Part shown: piece by piece, positions 36,938 through 38,186 of the stretch
Layout of the letters: the number at the start of each line of letters is the position of its first letter
Numbering within the stretch: the stretch's first letter is position 1
Assembly: GCA_022340425.1 (NCBI GenBank)
Contig: JAJDNY010000127.1
Location: 1 to 38,186 of the forward strand
Source of the DNA: Desulfobacteraceae bacterium
GTDB lineage: Bacteria; Desulfobacterota; Desulfobacteria; Desulfobacterales; JAABRJ01
Direction of reading: 5' to 3'
Length of the DNA stretch: 38,186 nucleotides
The notes under the pieces: generated by a model
The model's input: the letters and a program-made list of their open reading frames with translations, nothing else
The model's database searches: none
What the model was told of the DNA's origin: nothing
Made by a program: the position numbers and the translations under genes

Positions 36938-36957
36938 CGCCAGCCTTGACAGTTCCG
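36938..36957. repeat. 20-bp direct repeat, copy 2
   Basis: This is an exact copy of 36781-36800, lying 157 bp downstream. A third, inverted copy of its last 10 bases is the right end of the palindrome (36905-36914). It contains TTGACA, a possible -35 box. Confidence 0.9.
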
Positions 36958-37016
36958 GAAAAGGTTGCTTTCTATTTTTGGTTGCGATGACTGCATCGGG
37001 TGCAGGCGGCGGGCGC

Positions 37017-37066
37017 AAAAACCCCCACGGGACAGAATAATTCTTTGTCCCGTGGGGGTTCTTTTT
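37017..37066. terminator. Strong bidirectional intrinsic terminator
   Basis: A stem of 15 bp (37020-37034 with 37046-37060) continues into a GAA/TTC inner helix. It is followed by CTTTTT on the plus strand and by a T run on the minus strand (A run 37017-37021). It would end plus-strand transcription from the coiled-coil gene region and minus-strand transcription of tRNA-Arg. Confidence 0.9.
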
Positions 37067-37067
37067 C

Positions 37068-37143
37068 TGGTGCGCCCGGCAGGATTCGAACCTGCGATCT
37101 CCAGCTCCGGAGGCTGACGCCCTATCCCCTGGGCTACGGGCGC
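37068..37143 (-). tRNA. tRNA-Arg (anticodon CCG)
   Basis: The minus strand forms a full cloverleaf: acceptor GCGCCCG/CGGGCGC, D arm GCCC/GGGC, anticodon stem TCAGC/GCTGG (one G-U pair), and T loop TTCGAAT in the T arm GCAGG/CCTGC. The loop CTCCGGA gives anticodon CCG, which reads Arg codon CGG. The discriminator is A and CCA is encoded (37068-37070). It has its own promoter and terminator. Confidence 0.97.
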
Positions 37144-37195
37144 ATGGCGGTATCGGTGGTGGGACGCGCGCGGCGGCTGCCGCGCAGGTGGGATC

Positions 37196-37224
37196 TATTT
37201 AGTGGATAGGCCGGGTTAAGTCAA
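37196..37224 (-). promoter_or_regulatory. Promoter of tRNA-Arg
   Basis: On the minus strand TTGACT (37219-37224) and TAAATA (37196-37201) are spaced by exactly 17 bp. Transcription would start near 37189, leaving a GC-rich leader of about 45 nt to be trimmed by RNase P. Confidence 0.7.
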
Positions 37225-37309
37225 CCCTGAAAGTGAAGCGATTTTTCCTAAGCCGGGCGCCCGCCAGTGCCCACCGGACCGCCGCTGGAGGAGGGGAAGG
37301 CGAAAAGGG

Positions 37310-38186
37310 TCAGCGGCTCAAACCCATCTGCGCAAGTGCGGCTTTGGCATCCCCGACCATGTAAAGGGAGCCCCCCACGCAAATGACCTCATCGGTCGCG
37401 GCGGTCTCCAGGGCGTATCGCAGCGCGGAGGCCACATCAGGCTTGAGGGTGATCTCCGCGGTCAGGTCGCGGGCGGCGTCGTATAGTGTCTCAGGGTCAA
37501 GCGCCCGATCGATTTGGGGGCGCGTCAAAATCACCCGGTCGCAGGCCGGCAGGAGGCTTTTCAGCATCGCCCGGTAGGGCTTGTCGCTGAGGATCCCCAC
37601 GACCAAAGTGATCTTGCGGTCCGAAAGGGTCTGGCGCAGATAGGCGGCCAGGTTTTTGGCGGCGATGCGGTTGTGGGCGCCGTCCAAAATGACCATCGGG
37701 TTGGTGGTCACGATTTCCAAGCGGCCGGGCCAGATTCTCCGGTCGAAGCCTTGCTGGATGGCCTTAAGGGAAATCTCCACCCGTGAACTTTGATTGAGCA
37801 ACTCGCAGGCCGCCAGCACGACCCCGGCGTTGTCGACCTGGTAGCTGCCGGGCAACCCGGTGCGCATCCTGTGCCAGACGTTGGCTATCCCGAAGTAGGA
37901 AAATGTCCCGTCAGGGCGGCGGCGGACGCGGAAATCTTTTCCCAATCGAAAGAGGGGGGCCTCGCGCTCGCGCGCCATGGCCTCCAGCACCCTGACGGCC
38001 GAGGTCTGCCTGACCCCGGTAACGACGGGGGTCGCGGGCTTGATGATGCCCCCTTTTTCGGCGGCAATCTTGGCCAGGGTGTTGCCGAGATACATTTCAT
38101 GCTCGATGGAAACGTTGGAAATGATCGAAAGAACCGGCGCGATGATGTTGGTTGCATCCAGACGGCCGCCCATACCGGTTTCGATC
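37310..38186 (-). CDS. folC: Folylpolyglutamate/dihydrofolate synthase, C-terminal part
   Basis: FolC adds glutamate to dihydropteroate and folates. The visible ~290 residues, cut by the window edge, include the conserved IETGMGGRLDATN (at the edge), SIEHEMYLGNTLAKIAAEKGGIIK (split over its first 25 residues), the central-domain PGRLEIV and LDGAHN, and the C-terminal VVGILSDKPYRAML and GGSLYMVGDA segments. All match FolC. The N-terminal ATP-binding P-loop lies beyond 38186, so intactness cannot be judged. Confidence 0.94.
   Translation of the reverse strand, partial: IETGMGGRLDATNIIAPVLSIISNVSIEHEMYLGNTLAKIAAEKGGIIKPATPVVTGVRQTSAVRVLEAMAREREAPLFRLGKDFRVRRRPDGTFSYFGIANVWHRMRTGLPGSYQVDNAGVVLAACELLNQSSRVEISLKAIQQGFDRRIWPGRLEIVTTNPMVILDGAHNRIAAKNLAAYLRQTLSDRKITLVVGILSDKPYRAMLKSLLPACDRVILTRPQIDRALDPETLYDAARDLTAEITLKPDVASALRYALETAATDEVICVGGSLYMVGDAKAALAQMGLSR

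Overview
The window looks like chromosomal DNA of an anaerobic, GC-rich Desulfobacterota (a deltaproteobacterial sulfate reducer or close relative). The main evidence is the pair of radical-SAM enzymes AhbC and AhbD placed around hemB. These make heme from siroheme, a route used mainly by sulfate reducers and some archaea. A pyrophosphate-dependent phosphofructokinase fits an energy-saving anaerobe. No phage, plasmid, IS transposase or CRISPR array is visible. The placement is inferred from gene content only.

Layout. (1) 174-339: tRNA-Thr(CGU) on the minus strand with its own promoter and terminator, divergent from mfd. (2) 319-16972: one long plus-strand run with short or overlapping junctions: mfd, a SurA-N lipoprotein, a SurA-type isomerase, rodZ, mgtE, recO, a GHMP sugar kinase, glyQ, glyS, a small PC4-like protein, a nucleoside phosphorylase, ligA, acyP and an isochorismatase-fold hydrolase. 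(3) 17019-22020: ftsY and smc on the minus strand behind a good sigma-70-type promoter. (4) 22098-25077: a polar amino-acid ABC transporter (ATPase, permease, binding protein) and a 53-residue zinc-ribbon protein, all minus strand, with an intrinsic terminator after the binding-protein gene. (5) 25274-29159: a diguanylate cyclase and PPi-phosphofructokinase, plus strand. (6) 29233-35710: the heme region, with ahbD (minus), hemB and an EamA transporter (plus), then ahbC (minus) 4 nt downstream of an atypical ClpX-like AAA+ gene. (7) 35821-38186: a possible 33-residue ORF, a coiled-coil protein, a 124-bp palindromic repeat, a strong bidirectional terminator, tRNA-Arg(CCG) and the 3' part of folC running off the window.

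How they work together. Regions 2 and 3 are housekeeping: repair (mfd, recO, ligA), outer-membrane biogenesis (SurA-like pair), cell shape (rodZ), glycine charging, membrane targeting (ftsY) and chromosome organisation (smc). In region 6, HemB makes porphobilinogen and AhbC and AhbD carry out the last two steps to heme b.

The most interesting points are: (a) the ClpX-like unfoldase, which keeps the ClpP-docking IGF loop and GYVG pore loop, lacks the N-terminal zinc domain, carries about 180 extra C-terminal residues and is operonic with ahbC; (b) the hemB leader, which holds a perfect 10-bp terminator hairpin plus two mutually exclusive helices, one covering the ribosome binding site; (c) two genes whose predicted -10 boxes sit so close to the ATG that they should be leaderless; (d) a 124-bp palindrome abutting a gene end, with a 20-bp direct repeat that supplies that gene's stop codon. 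All structures and promoters were read by eye, without folding or database searches.
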